23,500 nt of DNA, taken from IMG/VR virus record IMGVR_UViG_3300042908_000412, positions 1-23,500 of that record; one strand, given 5' to 3'. Source of the stretch: a virus. The translations under genes and the position numbers were made by a program. Shown here piece after piece: positions 7,516 through 14,186 of this stretch. A model generated the notes under the pieces. It saw only the letters and a list, made by a program, of their open reading frames with translations, did not search any database and was not told where the DNA came from. Each line of letters begins with the position of its first letter. Within the stretch, counting starts at the first letter, position 1.

Positions 7516-7697
7516 TCGCGTCTCCTGTGGTTCGTTTCGCGCAGCACGTAGGCATTGACCTGGCGCATCGCTTTGGAAAGTTCAGTTCGCAGGTACACGA
7601 CTTCCTGCATCAGTTCGATGGTGAGCGGATCGTTCGTCCCGCTGTTTCGCACGCGGTCCACCACGTCCTCGTCGTATTCCCCTTTCCCCGGTTGCAT
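7512..7697 (-). CDS. Small early protein, unknown function
   Basis: A 61-aa protein with DEDVVDRVRNSGTNDPLTIEL and a helical VVYLRTELSKAMRQVNAYVL segment, ending in basic HRRRD. GAGGGGTGAG precedes the ATG. The ATG is one base past the upstream stop and the stop overlaps the resolvase start. No family recognised. Small helical proteins of this kind are common in early operons, often as modulators or adaptors. Confidence 0.6.
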   Translation of the reverse strand: MQPGKGEYDEDVVDRVRNSGTNDPLTIELMQEVVYLRTELSKAMRQVNAYVLRETNHRRRD

Positions 7698-7698
7698 C

Positions 7699-7872
7699 TC
7701 ACCCCTCGCCTTCGTAGAGGATGCGGCTGATGTGCGCTGGCATCACGGCCCGCAGCCGGCGCACTTCCTCGCGCAGACGCTCAATCTCATCGGCGGCACG
7801 GTGCATCACGAAGTCTGCGCCTGCATTTCCCCATGATCGCAGTTCAGTAACAATGTCTTGCGGACCACTCAT
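7699..7872 (-). CDS. 57-residue helical early protein
   Basis: The gene starts at ATG 7872-7870, overlapping the upstream stop as ATGA, with AAGGGGA at good distance. The product begins MSGPQDIVTELRSWGNAG and has a predicted helix IERLREEVRRLRAVMP followed by AHISRILYEGEG. The Leu/Arg heptad pattern suggests a short coiled coil. Codon use and the perfect coupling to both neighbours support a real gene despite its length. No function can be given. Confidence 0.6.
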   Translation of the reverse strand: MSGPQDIVTELRSWGNAGADFVMHRAADEIERLREEVRRLRAVMPAHISRILYEGEG

Positions 7873-8066
7873 CGAATTCCCCTTTCATCTGCTTCCGAAA
7901 CGGCTTTCCAATATTCCCGTTCGTCCTGCGCTTCAATCTCTTTTCGGAAGTGTCGGTAGCAGGCTAGTTTTGCTTGTCTGATGTTCATGCCTTTGGTCAA
8001 AGCCCATCGAACGAAGTCCTGCTTTCGCTTGCCTAATGGCACGGTTTTGTCGCTCCAGTCGCTCAC
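7869..8066 (-). CDS. Small basic early protein
   Basis: A 65-aa protein started at GTG (8066-8064). This start was chosen over an upstream in-frame ATG because AGGAGG lies seven bases before the GTG and because it overlaps the previous stop as GTGA. It contains LGKRKQDFVRWALTKGMNIRQAKLACYRHFRKEI, a basic, helical stretch that could bind nucleic acid, then an acidic end. No family recognised. Confidence 0.6.
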   Translation of the reverse strand: MSDWSDKTVPLGKRKQDFVRWALTKGMNIRQAKLACYRHFRKEIEAQDEREYWKAVSEADERGIR

Positions 8067-8281
8067 TTGCCGTCCTCCTGTGGAAAGCAGTCCCAACCGT
8101 GGTTCTTCGCAATATCAAACGCATCAGGTTGCACATCGCGGGATACCCGCCCGCAATACATCCGCCTCGCCTCGTCGCGCTCGGCGGTGAGGCGTTCGAT
8201 GGTGTCTGCCGCCTCAAGCATGATCGACGGCGCAAGGCACTCGCTGTTCTTCCTCAGTCGGTTCACGATTTCGGATGTCAT
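8063..8281 (-). CDS. Small Ead/Ea22-like early protein
   Basis: A 72-aa protein starting MTSEIVNRLRKNSECLAPSI, then LEAADTIERLTAERDEARRMY and WDCFPQEDGK. The layout 'short acidic start, EAADTIERL helix' is very common in small lambdoid-type early proteins. AAAGGAA precedes the ATG, and ATGA overlaps connect it to the upstream gene. The function is unknown. Confidence 0.62.
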   Translation of the reverse strand: MTSEIVNRLRKNSECLAPSIMLEAADTIERLTAERDEARRMYCGRVSRDVQPDAFDIAKNHGWDCFPQEDGK

Positions 8282-8535
8282 CGCATTCCTTTCAGGATGG
8301 CTGGCATGGGTCGGGGGGCGCGATCCGCTTCTTCTTTCGTCAGCTCGCGCTTCTTGCGTTCTTCAATCACTTCCTTCTGAAGCTGCTCAATGCACTCCGC
8401 GATGGCGTCGAAGAACCGTGCTTCGGTGCGGCAGTATTTGACGAACTCGCGTTGGCCAGGCGGCGTCTTCGCGGCGGCCGCCAGGCGCTCGTCGGCGCGC
8501 TTGTTGAGCAGGTGGATAGCGTGGTCAACGTTCAT
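8278..8535 (-). CDS. Small helical early protein
   Basis: An 85-aa protein started at ATG 8535-8533, which overlaps the methyltransferase stop as ATGA and has GGAGAA upstream; an in-frame ATG farther upstream lies inside the methyltransferase gene and is rejected. It begins MNVDHAIHLLNKRADERLAAA and continues with FFDAIAECIEQLQKEVIEER and a KKRELTKEEADRAPRP tail. It is mostly alpha-helical and charged. No family recognised. Confidence 0.62.
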   Translation of the reverse strand: MNVDHAIHLLNKRADERLAAAAKTPPGQREFVKYCRTEARFFDAIAECIEQLQKEVIEERKKRELTKEEADRAPRPMPAILKGMR

Positions 8536-10259
8536 CGGTTGTTCTCCAGTGCAGCAATTCTCTCCCCGATCCAAGCCATGCAGTTCACCGCCATGCTGTT
8601 TCCGAGCGCCTTGTAGCGCGGACCATCCGGGCAATCCTCGGCCTGTTTCTTGCGCCACGGGATGAGCGTGTAGTCATCCGGAAATGCCTGGAGTCTTTCG
8701 CATTCTCTGGCTGTTAATCGACGCACGGTCATGGCTGTTCCAACCATTGAATGCCCATTTCCATCGGAGGGGTCGGGATATCCGCGTTCTCCGCTGCCAC
8801 CCTTGAGCGTTGCAGAAGTGTCGCTGAACGCCACCGCCACGTTGATTGCATCGCTTCGTCCACCGCCACCCGGATTCGTCAGGGCTGGCGTTACGCCGTC
8901 TGCCATGATCTCCGGCATCTTGATGCCATCGCGAGTGCGGTTGGCAAACGCCACCGCCGCGTGCGCCACCATCGGAGTATTCCGTCCACTTGCGTTGCTA
9001 TTGGTGTTGACTGTTCCAGCAATGTTGCCACATCGAACTTCGCCAAGTTGGTTTTGCTGAAACGCCACCGCCGGAGTGTTGCACCGCTGCAACGGCCCCG
9101 TCCCTTCGACCGTAATACCTAGCCCGTCATTGGCGTTTCCATACCCGCCGCCGTTCTGCCAGTTAAATCCCACCGCCACCGTAGTCGCCCGCGTGTCGCC
9201 CTGATCGAACAGCGACAGCGTGGGATTGACCTGCCCATCCACCCAGGTTTCGTCATCGGTCACGGACTGGGCGCGCTTGGACTTGGTGAACGGGACGGGC
9301 TGTCCGACCAAATGCGCATCTTCGTTTACGGGTGCCCAACCGCTGCTTCCTTGCATTCGACTAGTGAGCGTTGGAGAAACGTCACGAAATGGGACGGGTT
9401 GAACCACCACCGGATGGTTCATTTCATGGAAGCCCGAGCTTCCGGTTGAAGCCCGCATGGCAGCAACGGCATCGTCCTGCTGTAAACCATCACGGTCATT
9501 CTGCCAGCGGTAGCCGATGGACTGCAACACCGCACCGAGGTTGTCCTTGTCCGGCATCCGCTGACCGCCGCCTGCATTCTGCTTCGTCAGCGTCCCGGCG
9601 CAGTCGCTTCCGTCCCACCAGCAACCGCCTCGAGCGCCGCCTTCAACATCGGAGGCAACGCCTTGCCCCTTCGCTCGGCGCGACGAAGAATCCCGCTGCA
9701 CGCTTTCGCGCTCAAAGAGAACCTGGGCGGCACGGGTCCAGTCTCCAAGACATCCGACAACGAAGACACGTCGCCGGCGCTGCGGGACGGCGCGGGGATG
9801 CCCGTGTGTTCTGCACCATTGAGCGTCCAAGACCCTGTAGGCCCACCCATACCCCAGTTCCCCCAACGCCCCGAGGAAGGCACCAAAATCCCGTCCGCCT
9901 CCCGATGACAAGACTCCTGGAACGTTTTCCCAGACACAGTATCTAGGCCGTAGACGCCGAGCGATTTCAAGATAGGTAAGCATGAGTCCTCCTCGAGGGT
10001 CGGACAAACCAGCGCGGAGTCCGGCAACGCTGAAGGATTGGCAGGGGGTTCCGCCCACGAGAAGGTCAATTGATCCGGGTTGAAGGGGCCATTGCTCATG
10101 CTTCGTCATGTCTCCGAAATTGGGAACGTTGGGATAGTGGTGAGCGAGTACCGCGCTTGGGAATGGTTCGATCTCGCTGAAGCCGACCGGGGTCCATCCC
10201 AGGCCATGCCACGCAACGGTGGCTGCTTCGATGCCGCTGCATACTGACAGGTATCTCAT
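8532..10259 (-). CDS. dcm: DNA cytosine-C5 methyltransferase
   Basis: A 575-aa enzyme that would methylate cytosine in DNA, probably shielding phage DNA from host restriction. Motif I SVCSGIEA is at 5-12; motif IV GGTPCQSFS at 69-77, with catalytic C73; motif VI ENV at 111-113; motif VIII QRRRRVFVVG at 160-169. The closing motifs are RRLTARECERLQAFPDDY (513-530) and YKALGNSMAV (549-558). Between VIII and IX lies an unusually long, low-complexity target-recognition region (about 180-510) built of degenerate units with a recurring VAVAF or PVPF strand (286-291, 319-324, 361-365, 397-400, 435-438, 474-478). No restriction enzyme is nearby, so it looks like an orphan methylase. GAGG precedes the ATG, and it overlaps both neighbours by four bases. 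Confidence 0.88.
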   Translation of the reverse strand: MRYLSVCSGIEAATVAWHGLGWTPVGFSEIEPFPSAVLAHHYPNVPNFGDMTKHEQWPLQPGSIDLLVGGTPCQSFSVAGLRAGLSDPRGGLMLTYLEIARRLRPRYCVWENVPGVLSSGGGRDFGAFLGALGELGYGWAYRVLDAQWCRTHGHPRAVPQRRRRVFVVGCLGDWTRAAQVLFERESVQRDSSSRRAKGQGVASDVEGGARGGCWWDGSDCAGTLTKQNAGGGQRMPDKDNLGAVLQSIGYRWQNDRDGLQQDDAVAAMRASTGSSGFHEMNHPVVVQPVPFRDVSPTLTSRMQGSSGWAPVNEDAHLVGQPVPFTKSKRAQSVTDDETWVDGQVNPTLSLFDQGDTRATTVAVGFNWQNGGGYGNANDGLGITVEGTGPLQRCNTPAVAFQQNQLGEVRCGNIAGTVNTNSNASGRNTPMVAHAAVAFANRTRDGIKMPEIMADGVTPALTNPGGGGRSDAINVAVAFSDTSATLKGGSGERGYPDPSDGNGHSMVGTAMTVRRLTARECERLQAFPDDYTLIPWRKKQAEDCPDGPRYKALGNSMAVNCMAWIGERIAALENNR

Positions 10260-10576
10260 CGTGTGCCTCGCTCAAGTTCGGTGCGAAACGCATCGCTTGC
10301 GGCAAGCTCAACAATCGCCGCGACCGGGAAGTCTGCCGGCGTGTTGCTGCTAACGAGCATCGTGCCGTTCAACTTGATTGCCACCAGTTCCCATGAAATC
10401 AAATGCTGGAACGTGCTAGTCGTGCTGCCGTGCGGATGGAAGTATTCCCGCGTGTCTTCCTCCCACTTGGCAGATACAACCGCTTCCACCAGGTTGTTGC
10501 CAAGGTATTCGTGCATATCGTCATTGCCTGGGAAGTAGTCCGACGTAACGTCTACGGTCATTTCGCGGTAGTTCAC
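10256..10576 (-). CDS. Unrecognised 106-aa early protein
   Basis: The start is GTG 10576-10574, with GGAGG five bases upstream and a GTGA overlap with the previous stop. The product starts MNYREMTVDVTSDYFPGNDD and contains LGNNLVEAVVSAKWEEDTREYF, WELVAIKLNGTMLVSSNTP and an acidic helix at the end. It looks like a compact alpha/beta protein without membrane segments. It precedes the methyltransferase with an ATGA overlap. No function can be assigned. Confidence 0.6.
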   Translation of the reverse strand: MNYREMTVDVTSDYFPGNDDMHEYLGNNLVEAVVSAKWEEDTREYFHPHGSTTSTFQHLISWELVAIKLNGTMLVSSNTPADFPVAAIVELAASDAFRTELERGTR

Positions 10577-10878
10577 TTGAGCCTCCAGACGCGAATGAGG
10601 CGACCGTGCGACGCTGGCCGCCGCGAAGGAACGACCGTGCCAGTCCACACAAATTTCTCGTCGAACACGCTGCCGGCTGCATTGCCGAGTTCGCTGTAGT
10701 CCAAGCCGCTGAAGGCCATAAGACTTGCGACATCGTCGCTCGTGACGGTGCTGCCGTTGGATGCAATGAACGCGGCAAAGCCACGTGCTGCCGTAAGCAG
10801 TTCGCTGCGGCGGTCGGCCGCGAGCGCCTTGCCGACGGCCTTCCGCCGCTCGGCCTCGGTGGGGTCGAATAGGGTCAT
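10573..10878 (-). CDS. Conserved early phage protein, possibly winged-helix
   Basis: A 101-aa protein. After a charged start come FAAFIASNGSTVTSDDVASLM, LGNAAGSVFDEKFVWTGTVV and the end SHGRLIRVWRLK. The pattern 'VTxDDV ... LGNAAGSVF ... W..tG ... S..  HgR.I.VW.L' occurs in many small early phage proteins (from memory) and resembles a winged-helix fold, so DNA binding is possible. It is coupled by ATGA upstream and GTGA downstream. Confidence 0.65.
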   Translation of the reverse strand: MTLFDPTEAERRKAVGKALAADRRSELLTAARGFAAFIASNGSTVTSDDVASLMAFSGLDYSELGNAAGSVFDEKFVWTGTVVPSRRPASHGRLIRVWRLK

Positions 10879-11126
10879 CGCTCCACCTTCCTGCGCCGGA
10901 GCGCAACCAAGTTGAACACCCCGGGGTCACGCAGCTCGTAGCCGTTGTGGGGGGTGTGCTCAATGCGAACGCCGAATGCGTCGCGTGCGGTATCGATGAG
11001 ATAACTCACCGCCCGAGGGGTCACGTCCCACTTCAACGCAAGCTCGTTGCGCGTCATGGGCCGGCGGTCAAGCGTCTCCACCATCCACATGATGCGGTGC
11101 ACGTACTGTGTTTGGCTGACTCTCAC
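10875..11126 (-). CDS. Winged helix-turn-helix DNA-binding protein
   Basis: An 83-aa protein. Residues 25-48 (TRNELALKWDVTPRAVSYLI and following) form a helix-turn-helix and about 53-66 (VRIEHTPHNGYEL) a wing, the layout of HTH_11-type regulators. The start is GTG with GGAGGTGG upstream and a GTGA overlap with the first gene of the operon. As the second early gene it may regulate this operon or the phage switch; its target is unknown, but the inverted repeats near the two leftward promoters are candidate sites. Confidence 0.68.
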   Translation of the reverse strand: MRVSQTQYVHRIMWMVETLDRRPMTRNELALKWDVTPRAVSYLIDTARDAFGVRIEHTPHNGYELRDPGVFNLVALRRRKVER

Positions 11127-11371
11127 AGTGCCACCTCCGTGTTCGCGTGGACGGCAAGGAATCGCCGCTCGGCGATGTCCATGTCGATGACGGCGGCGTC
11201 AAACTCATGTTCGCTGTCCACGGGCGTTTCGCCCAGGCGCTTGTGTGCGCTCACGACTTCCATGCTGAACGAATCGCCCAGCTTCATCGCGCATGCAAGA
11301 AGCACGTCGTTGTGACGCTTGCGAAGGTCGTTGCGCTCAAGCAGGTTGGTAACGGTGTCTCGAATCTTCAT
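11123..11371 (-). CDS. First gene of the leftward operon, unknown function
   Basis: An 82-aa protein started at ATG 11371-11369 because GAGGAGAG lies just upstream; longer in-frame starts would run back through the promoter. It begins MKIRDTVTNLLERNDLRKRH and has a mostly helical, mixed-charge body (MKLGDSFSMEVVSAHKRLG, then DAAVIDMDIAERRFLAVH). No family recognised. The promoter at 11427-11455 serves it. Confidence 0.65.
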   Translation of the reverse strand: MKIRDTVTNLLERNDLRKRHNDVLLACAMKLGDSFSMEVVSAHKRLGETPVDSEHEFDAAVIDMDIAERRFLAVHANTEVAL

Positions 11372-11399
11372 CGTTCTCTCCTCGATGACGTGCGGTTCA

Positions 11400-11412
11400 C
11401 GGCAACGTGCCG
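11400..11412 (-). promoter_or_regulatory. Inverted repeat downstream of the early promoter
   Basis: CGGCA (11400-11404) and TGCCG (11408-11412) form a perfect inverted repeat about 15 bases after the -10. The position suits an operator or a leader hairpin. Confidence 0.35.
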
Positions 11413-11426
11413 CAACCCGCTCGCGT

Positions 11427-11455
11427 GTTGTATCCATGCGTATATCGGCAGTCAA
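11427..11455 (-). promoter_or_regulatory. Leftward early promoter
   Basis: On the minus strand TTGACT (11455-11450), a 17-base spacer and TACAAC (11432-11427). The spacer carries ATACGC at exactly the same offset as in the bet promoter at 7080-7108. It would drive the whole leftward operon from 11371. Confidence 0.6.
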
Positions 11456-11532
11456 GGGGGAAGCCGTGAGAAATTCTGACAATTTTTTCTTACAACGTGA
11501 AATGCTGGCATTGGTCGCTATGGTGCGGCAGC

Positions 11533-12435
11533 ATGGGCGCAACGATCACGCAGCATCAGCCTGGATCGTTTACGGTCGAAATGGACTTCGACGGGGCCGT
11601 GCCATCCGCCAACTGGTCGCAGGAATTCCTGCTGATTTCCGACGCGCATATCGACAACGCGCACGCCGACCGCCAGATGTTTGACCGCCACATGCGCCAG
11701 TGCCGCGAGCGCGGGGCGCAGTGGCTCTCTAATGGAGATTTTCTCTGTTGTATGCAGGGAAAATACGATTTGAGGTCTGACACCTCGGCTTGCCGGCCAG
11801 AGCACCGCGAGGGGCGATACCTCGATGCGGTCATCAATACAACCGCCGACTACATTGCGCCGCACGCCGACATGGCGCTCTTGTTCGCCCCCGGCAACCA
11901 CGAGACAGCCATTCGTCGCCGACACGAGACGGACATGAACGAGCGCCTGGTTGAAGCTGCCAAGGCCCGCAACACGGCGTGCCATGCATATGCAGGGAGT
12001 TATGCAAACTGGGTGCGGTTCTTGGTGCGCGGCAAGGTGCGCCGGCAAATCTTCGGGAACAGCATCGTGATGTACATGCATCACGGCTACGGCGGCGGTG
12101 GTCCGGTCACCCGCGGCACGATCCAGACTTCGCGCATGGCGGTCTACCTGCCCGATGCCGACATCATCTGGACGGGCCACACCCACGACGAGTGGATCAT
12201 GCCGATCCAGCGGGCGCGGCTTTCTCTGCACGGTCGCCCCTACCTAGACCGCGTCCTGCACGTACGGTCGCCCGGATACAAGGACGAGTTCAGCGAGCAG
12301 AACGGGTGGGCCGTTGAGAAGGGCATGCCGCCCAAGCCGAAGGGCGCGCTGTGGTTGCGGTTCTGGATGGAGTGTGCGCGGCGAAACGGCGTCTCAGGGC
12401 GTACCCTGCGCTTTGAAGTTCGTGAAGCACAGTAA
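11533..12435 (+). CDS. Calcineurin-like metallophosphoesterase
   Basis: A 300-aa two-metal phosphoesterase. Motifs in order from the chosen start: SDAHID (36-41), NGDF (67-70), GNHE (121-124), YMHHGYGGGG (181-190) and GHTH (215-218), which supply the metal ligands and the catalytic Asn-His pair. The insertion MQGKYD and the phrase GPVTRGTIQTSRMAVYLPDAD match a phage-specific subfamily (from memory). The substrate is unknown; DNA, RNA and nucleotide substrates are all possible. No Shine-Dalgarno is visible before the ATG at 11533 or an in-frame GTG at 11497; the ATG was preferred because family members start shortly before the first strand. It opens the rightward block and is divergent from the early operon. 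Confidence 0.85.
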   Translation: MGATITQHQPGSFTVEMDFDGAVPSANWSQEFLLISDAHIDNAHADRQMFDRHMRQCRERGAQWLSNGDFLCCMQGKYDLRSDTSACRPEHREGRYLDAVINTTADYIAPHADMALLFAPGNHETAIRRRHETDMNERLVEAAKARNTACHAYAGSYANWVRFLVRGKVRRQIFGNSIVMYMHHGYGGGGPVTRGTIQTSRMAVYLPDADIIWTGHTHDEWIMPIQRARLSLHGRPYLDRVLHVRSPGYKDEFSEQNGWAVEKGMPPKPKGALWLRFWMECARRNGVSGRTLRFEVREAQ

Positions 12436-12452
12436 CTGATTCAGGAGCAAAC

Positions 12453-12719
12453 ATGCCAACGCCAGCCAAGGGCAAGAGATTCGTGAAGGTCGTCCGCAAC
12501 CCCGAAACCGGGCGCACCCGCAAGGTGTCGTACGGTCAAGCCGGCAAGGCCAAGGGCGGCGGAGACCGGATCAAACCCGGCACCAGCAAGGGTGACAACT
12601 ACTGCGCCAGAAGCCTCGGCCAAATGAAAGCGCACCCTGCGGCGGCACGCGATCCGAACAGCCCGCTGCGGCTTTCGCGTGCGAAGTGGAAGTGCAGCGG
12701 CAAGAACTCGAGAGGATAA
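12453..12719 (+). CDS. Small basic phage protein with a conserved Cys pattern
   Basis: An 88-aa Lys/Arg/Gly-rich protein. It has FVKVVRNPETGRTRKVSYGQ near the start, KPGTSKGDNYCARSLGQMK in the middle and NSPLRLSRAKWKCSGKNS at the end. The phrases KGDxYCARS and PLxLSRxKWxCxG are shared by small proteins of many phages (from memory). AGGAG precedes the ATG. It may bind nucleic acid or be packaged in the virion, but this is inference from charge only. Confidence 0.65.
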   Translation: MPTPAKGKRFVKVVRNPETGRTRKVSYGQAGKAKGGGDRIKPGTSKGDNYCARSLGQMKAHPAAARDPNSPLRLSRAKWKCSGKNSRG

Positions 12720-12724
12720 ACATC

Positions 12725-12859
12725 ATGGCGAAGAAGACAGCAAAGCGCGGCCTGTACGCAAACATCAACGCACGACGTGCGGCCGGCACCAGCCGACCGA
12801 AGTCGAAGTCCACTGTCAGTCCCTCGGCATACAAGGCGATGAAGCGCGGATTCAAGTGA
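12725..12859 (+). CDS. 44-residue basic protein with a GLYANI motif
   Basis: The product begins MAKKTAKRGLYANINARRAA, then GTSRPKSKSTVSPSAYKAMK and RGFK. The RGLYANI-x-A-[KR]R motif is a known signature of tiny, very basic phage proteins with unknown roles (from memory). GAGGA precedes the ATG, and the gene lies five bases after the previous stop and seven before the next start. It is too short for many gene finders but well supported by motif, ribosome-binding site and position. Confidence 0.68.
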   Translation: MAKKTAKRGLYANINARRAAGTSRPKSKSTVSPSAYKAMKRGFK

Positions 12860-12866
12860 GGCCACC

Positions 12867-13130
12867 ATGCGCGTCCGACTCGGCGGCAAGTATTGGACGC
12901 TGCGTTTCGTCCCGAATATGCGGGACTACGGTGACATGCAAGACCCAGGCCACGTTGATGGTCGCATTATTCGCGTGGCAACCTGGCCGTCGGAGAAGGA
13001 CAGATTGGATACCACCATCCATGAAGCCCTTCACTGCATCCGGCCAGAGCTTGACGAGCAAGCCATAGCAGATACGGCGACCGACATCGCACGACTGCTG
13101 TGGCGTTTGGGCTACAGGCGCGAGCAGTAA
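12867..13130 (+). CDS. 87-residue protein with an HExxH zinc-peptidase motif
   Basis: The product has a beta-rich start (KYWTLRFVPNM), HVDGRIIRVATWPSEKDRLD and then TTIHEALHCIRPELDEQAIA with the HExxH motif at residues 52-56 (H-E-A-L-H), and ends DTATDIARLLWRLGYRREQ. E61 or E64 could be the third zinc ligand. This is the core of ImmA/IrrE-like minimal zincins, seen in many phages as a short protein. Whether it cleaves anything is unknown. GAGG precedes the ATG. It closes the rightward quartet and is followed by a hairpin. Confidence 0.65.
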   Translation: MRVRLGGKYWTLRFVPNMRDYGDMQDPGHVDGRIIRVATWPSEKDRLDTTIHEALHCIRPELDEQAIADTATDIARLLWRLGYRREQ

Positions 13131-13151
13131 AGTTCAAGAAAGTGGAAGTTG

Positions 13152-13176
13152 CGTACACGTTATTGCGACGTGTACG
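13152..13176. terminator. Perfect hairpin between convergent genes
   Basis: CGTACACGT (13152-13160), a seven-base loop and ACGTGTACG (13168-13176). It lies between the stops of a rightward and a leftward gene, so it could end transcription in both directions. No T-run follows on either side, so a protein-binding site is an alternative. Confidence 0.45.
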
Positions 13177-13184
13177 TTCGATCA

Positions 13185-13754
13185 CTATTCACCCCAGTAC
13201 ACGTCCTCGCCTCGGCGGTATCTGGCGAGGTCGCCGTCGCGCTTGCGCGACGTGAAATGCTTGTCGAGGAAGCGGCAGTAGTTGTTGGGGAAGAGCAGGT
13301 AACTGCCGTCCGTGCGCTCGATGAGATTCAGGGGCTTGTGTTCCTGCGGGTAACGACTGAACCCGTCACTCCAGTCAATGACGATCCCGGTATGCACCCC
13401 ACAGAACCCGCGCTCGGCGCTGGTTCCCATCACGGACAGCCCCTCGAGGTACTCGAGGTGCAGCGCCTCGAGGTGATCGCCCATCGCGCCCCAAGGCTGG
13501 AGGTCGCTCATTCGAGCGCAGCCCAAGATCGGACGTTGCTCAAACGCCTTGGGATCGTGCGCGAGCTTATGGAGCGGGATTCCGCACCATTCCGCGCCCG
13601 TCTCGAGCAGGACGTGCGCCATCACGATCTGGCCGGGGCGGGCGTAGATCGCGTGCCAGATGCCGCGTGTCGTGCCGGCGGGCATCGTCGGCCCGAGGGC
13701 CGTGTTGCAGACGTGAACGTACAGGTGAAACGGGAGATTTGCGTGGCGAGGCAT
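13185..13754 (-). CDS. Unrecognised 189-aa protein, lone leftward gene
   Basis: It starts at ATG 13754-13752 (MPRHANLPFHLYVHVCNT); a longer form from 13868 is possible but less protein-like. It contains GIWHAIYARPGQIVMAHVL, ETGAEWCGIPLHKLAHDP, LQPWGAMGDHLEALHLEYLE, GVHTGIVIDWSDGFSRYPQE, LLFPNNYCRFLDKHF and ends in DVYWGE. The composition (many W, Y, H, F) and regular motifs support a real gene; a similar protein seems to exist in other phages, but I cannot name a family. No membrane segment is seen. It has no good Shine-Dalgarno. The nearest strong minus-strand promoter is about 330 bases upstream, leaving a long structured leader. His- and Trp-rich conserved blocks hint at an enzyme. Confidence 0.62.
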   Translation of the reverse strand: MPRHANLPFHLYVHVCNTALGPTMPAGTTRGIWHAIYARPGQIVMAHVLLETGAEWCGIPLHKLAHDPKAFEQRPILGCARMSDLQPWGAMGDHLEALHLEYLEGLSVMGTSAERGFCGVHTGIVIDWSDGFSRYPQEHKPLNLIERTDGSYLLFPNNYCRFLDKHFTSRKRDGDLARYRRGEDVYWGE

Positions 13755-13762
13755 ATTCGCAA

Positions 13763-13771
13763 TGATATACT
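13763..13771 (+). promoter_or_regulatory. Extended -10-like element at the island's left edge
   Basis: TGATATACT, identical to the element at 15396-15404, with no clear -35. It is flanked by CGCAAT (13758-13763) and ATTGCG (13775-13780), an operator-like inverted repeat. Rightward transcription would run into the gene-free island. On the other strand the same bases lie just upstream of the leftward gene at 13754. Confidence 0.35.
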
Positions 13772-13960
13772 TCAATTGCGGAGACGTGGGTCTGCGGCTG
13801 TCGGAGGCCAACCACCCACATGCGCCGGCGCAAAAGGCCGCGAGGTACGACCGTCGGCAGCGCAGCATTGGGGTAGCAACAACCTTCCGCCGGGACAGGG
13901 CGCGACGCTGAAAGCACGCGCTGCTGTCTCATGCATGTGTCGATTCCATGTACGCGGCAA

Positions 13961-13976
13961 TTTCCGGTACCGGAAA
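13961..13976. repeat. 16-base perfect palindrome
   Basis: TTTCCGGTACCGGAAA reads the same on both strands. It may be a dimeric regulator site or a short hairpin within the leader of the leftward gene. Confidence 0.5.
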
Positions 13977-14083
13977 GAACACGGCCTGGGACTTGCGTCA
14001 ACCAGGCCGCGCTTCCGGGGGCTAAATTGTCGGGCATGGGCTGCACTCGCAGACCATCGCAAAAACGAACGCCCGACGAGCGA

Positions 14084-14111
14084 ATGATACAGGCAAGTAT
14101 CCCCCTGTCAA
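14084..14111 (-). promoter_or_regulatory. Leftward sigma70 promoter inside the island
   Basis: On the minus strand TTGACA (14111-14106), a 16-base spacer and TATCAT (14089-14084). Transcription would start near 14077 and run through several hairpins before reaching the leftward gene at 13754. Confidence 0.6.
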
Positions 14112-14148
14112 ATGAAATCGGCGTGAGTCGAAACCCACGCCGTTTCAT
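14112..14148. terminator. Long hairpin, possible bidirectional terminator
   Basis: ATGAAA (14112-14117), bulged T, CGGCGTG (14119-14125), a ten-base loop, CACGCCG (14136-14142) and TTTCAT (14143-14148): 13 paired positions with one bulge. T-rich bases follow on both strands. It lies directly upstream of the leftward promoter and would insulate it. Confidence 0.5.
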
Positions 14149-14152
14149 GCGC

Positions 14153-14180
14153 TTGCATGTTGGCACCGAGGTGCTATCAT
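14153..14180 (+). promoter_or_regulatory. Possible rightward promoter in the island
   Basis: TTGCAT (14153-14158), 16 bases, then TGC-TATCAT (14172-14180), an extended -10. The -35 matches poorly. If active, transcription starts near 14187 and makes the branched RNA described next. The -10 overlaps the GCATG/CATGC hairpin. Confidence 0.35.
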
Positions 14181-14186
14181 GCGGGC

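Noticed and set aside
11319-11684. Alternative plus-strand frame beginning near MLALVAMVRQHGR
   Set aside because: It overlaps the phosphoesterase start in another frame, becomes Arg-rich and motif-free and has no ribosome-binding site.
13149-14087. 312-codon open frame on the plus strand
   Set aside because: It lies opposite the more protein-like leftward gene and then runs through hairpins; composition looks like a shadow frame.
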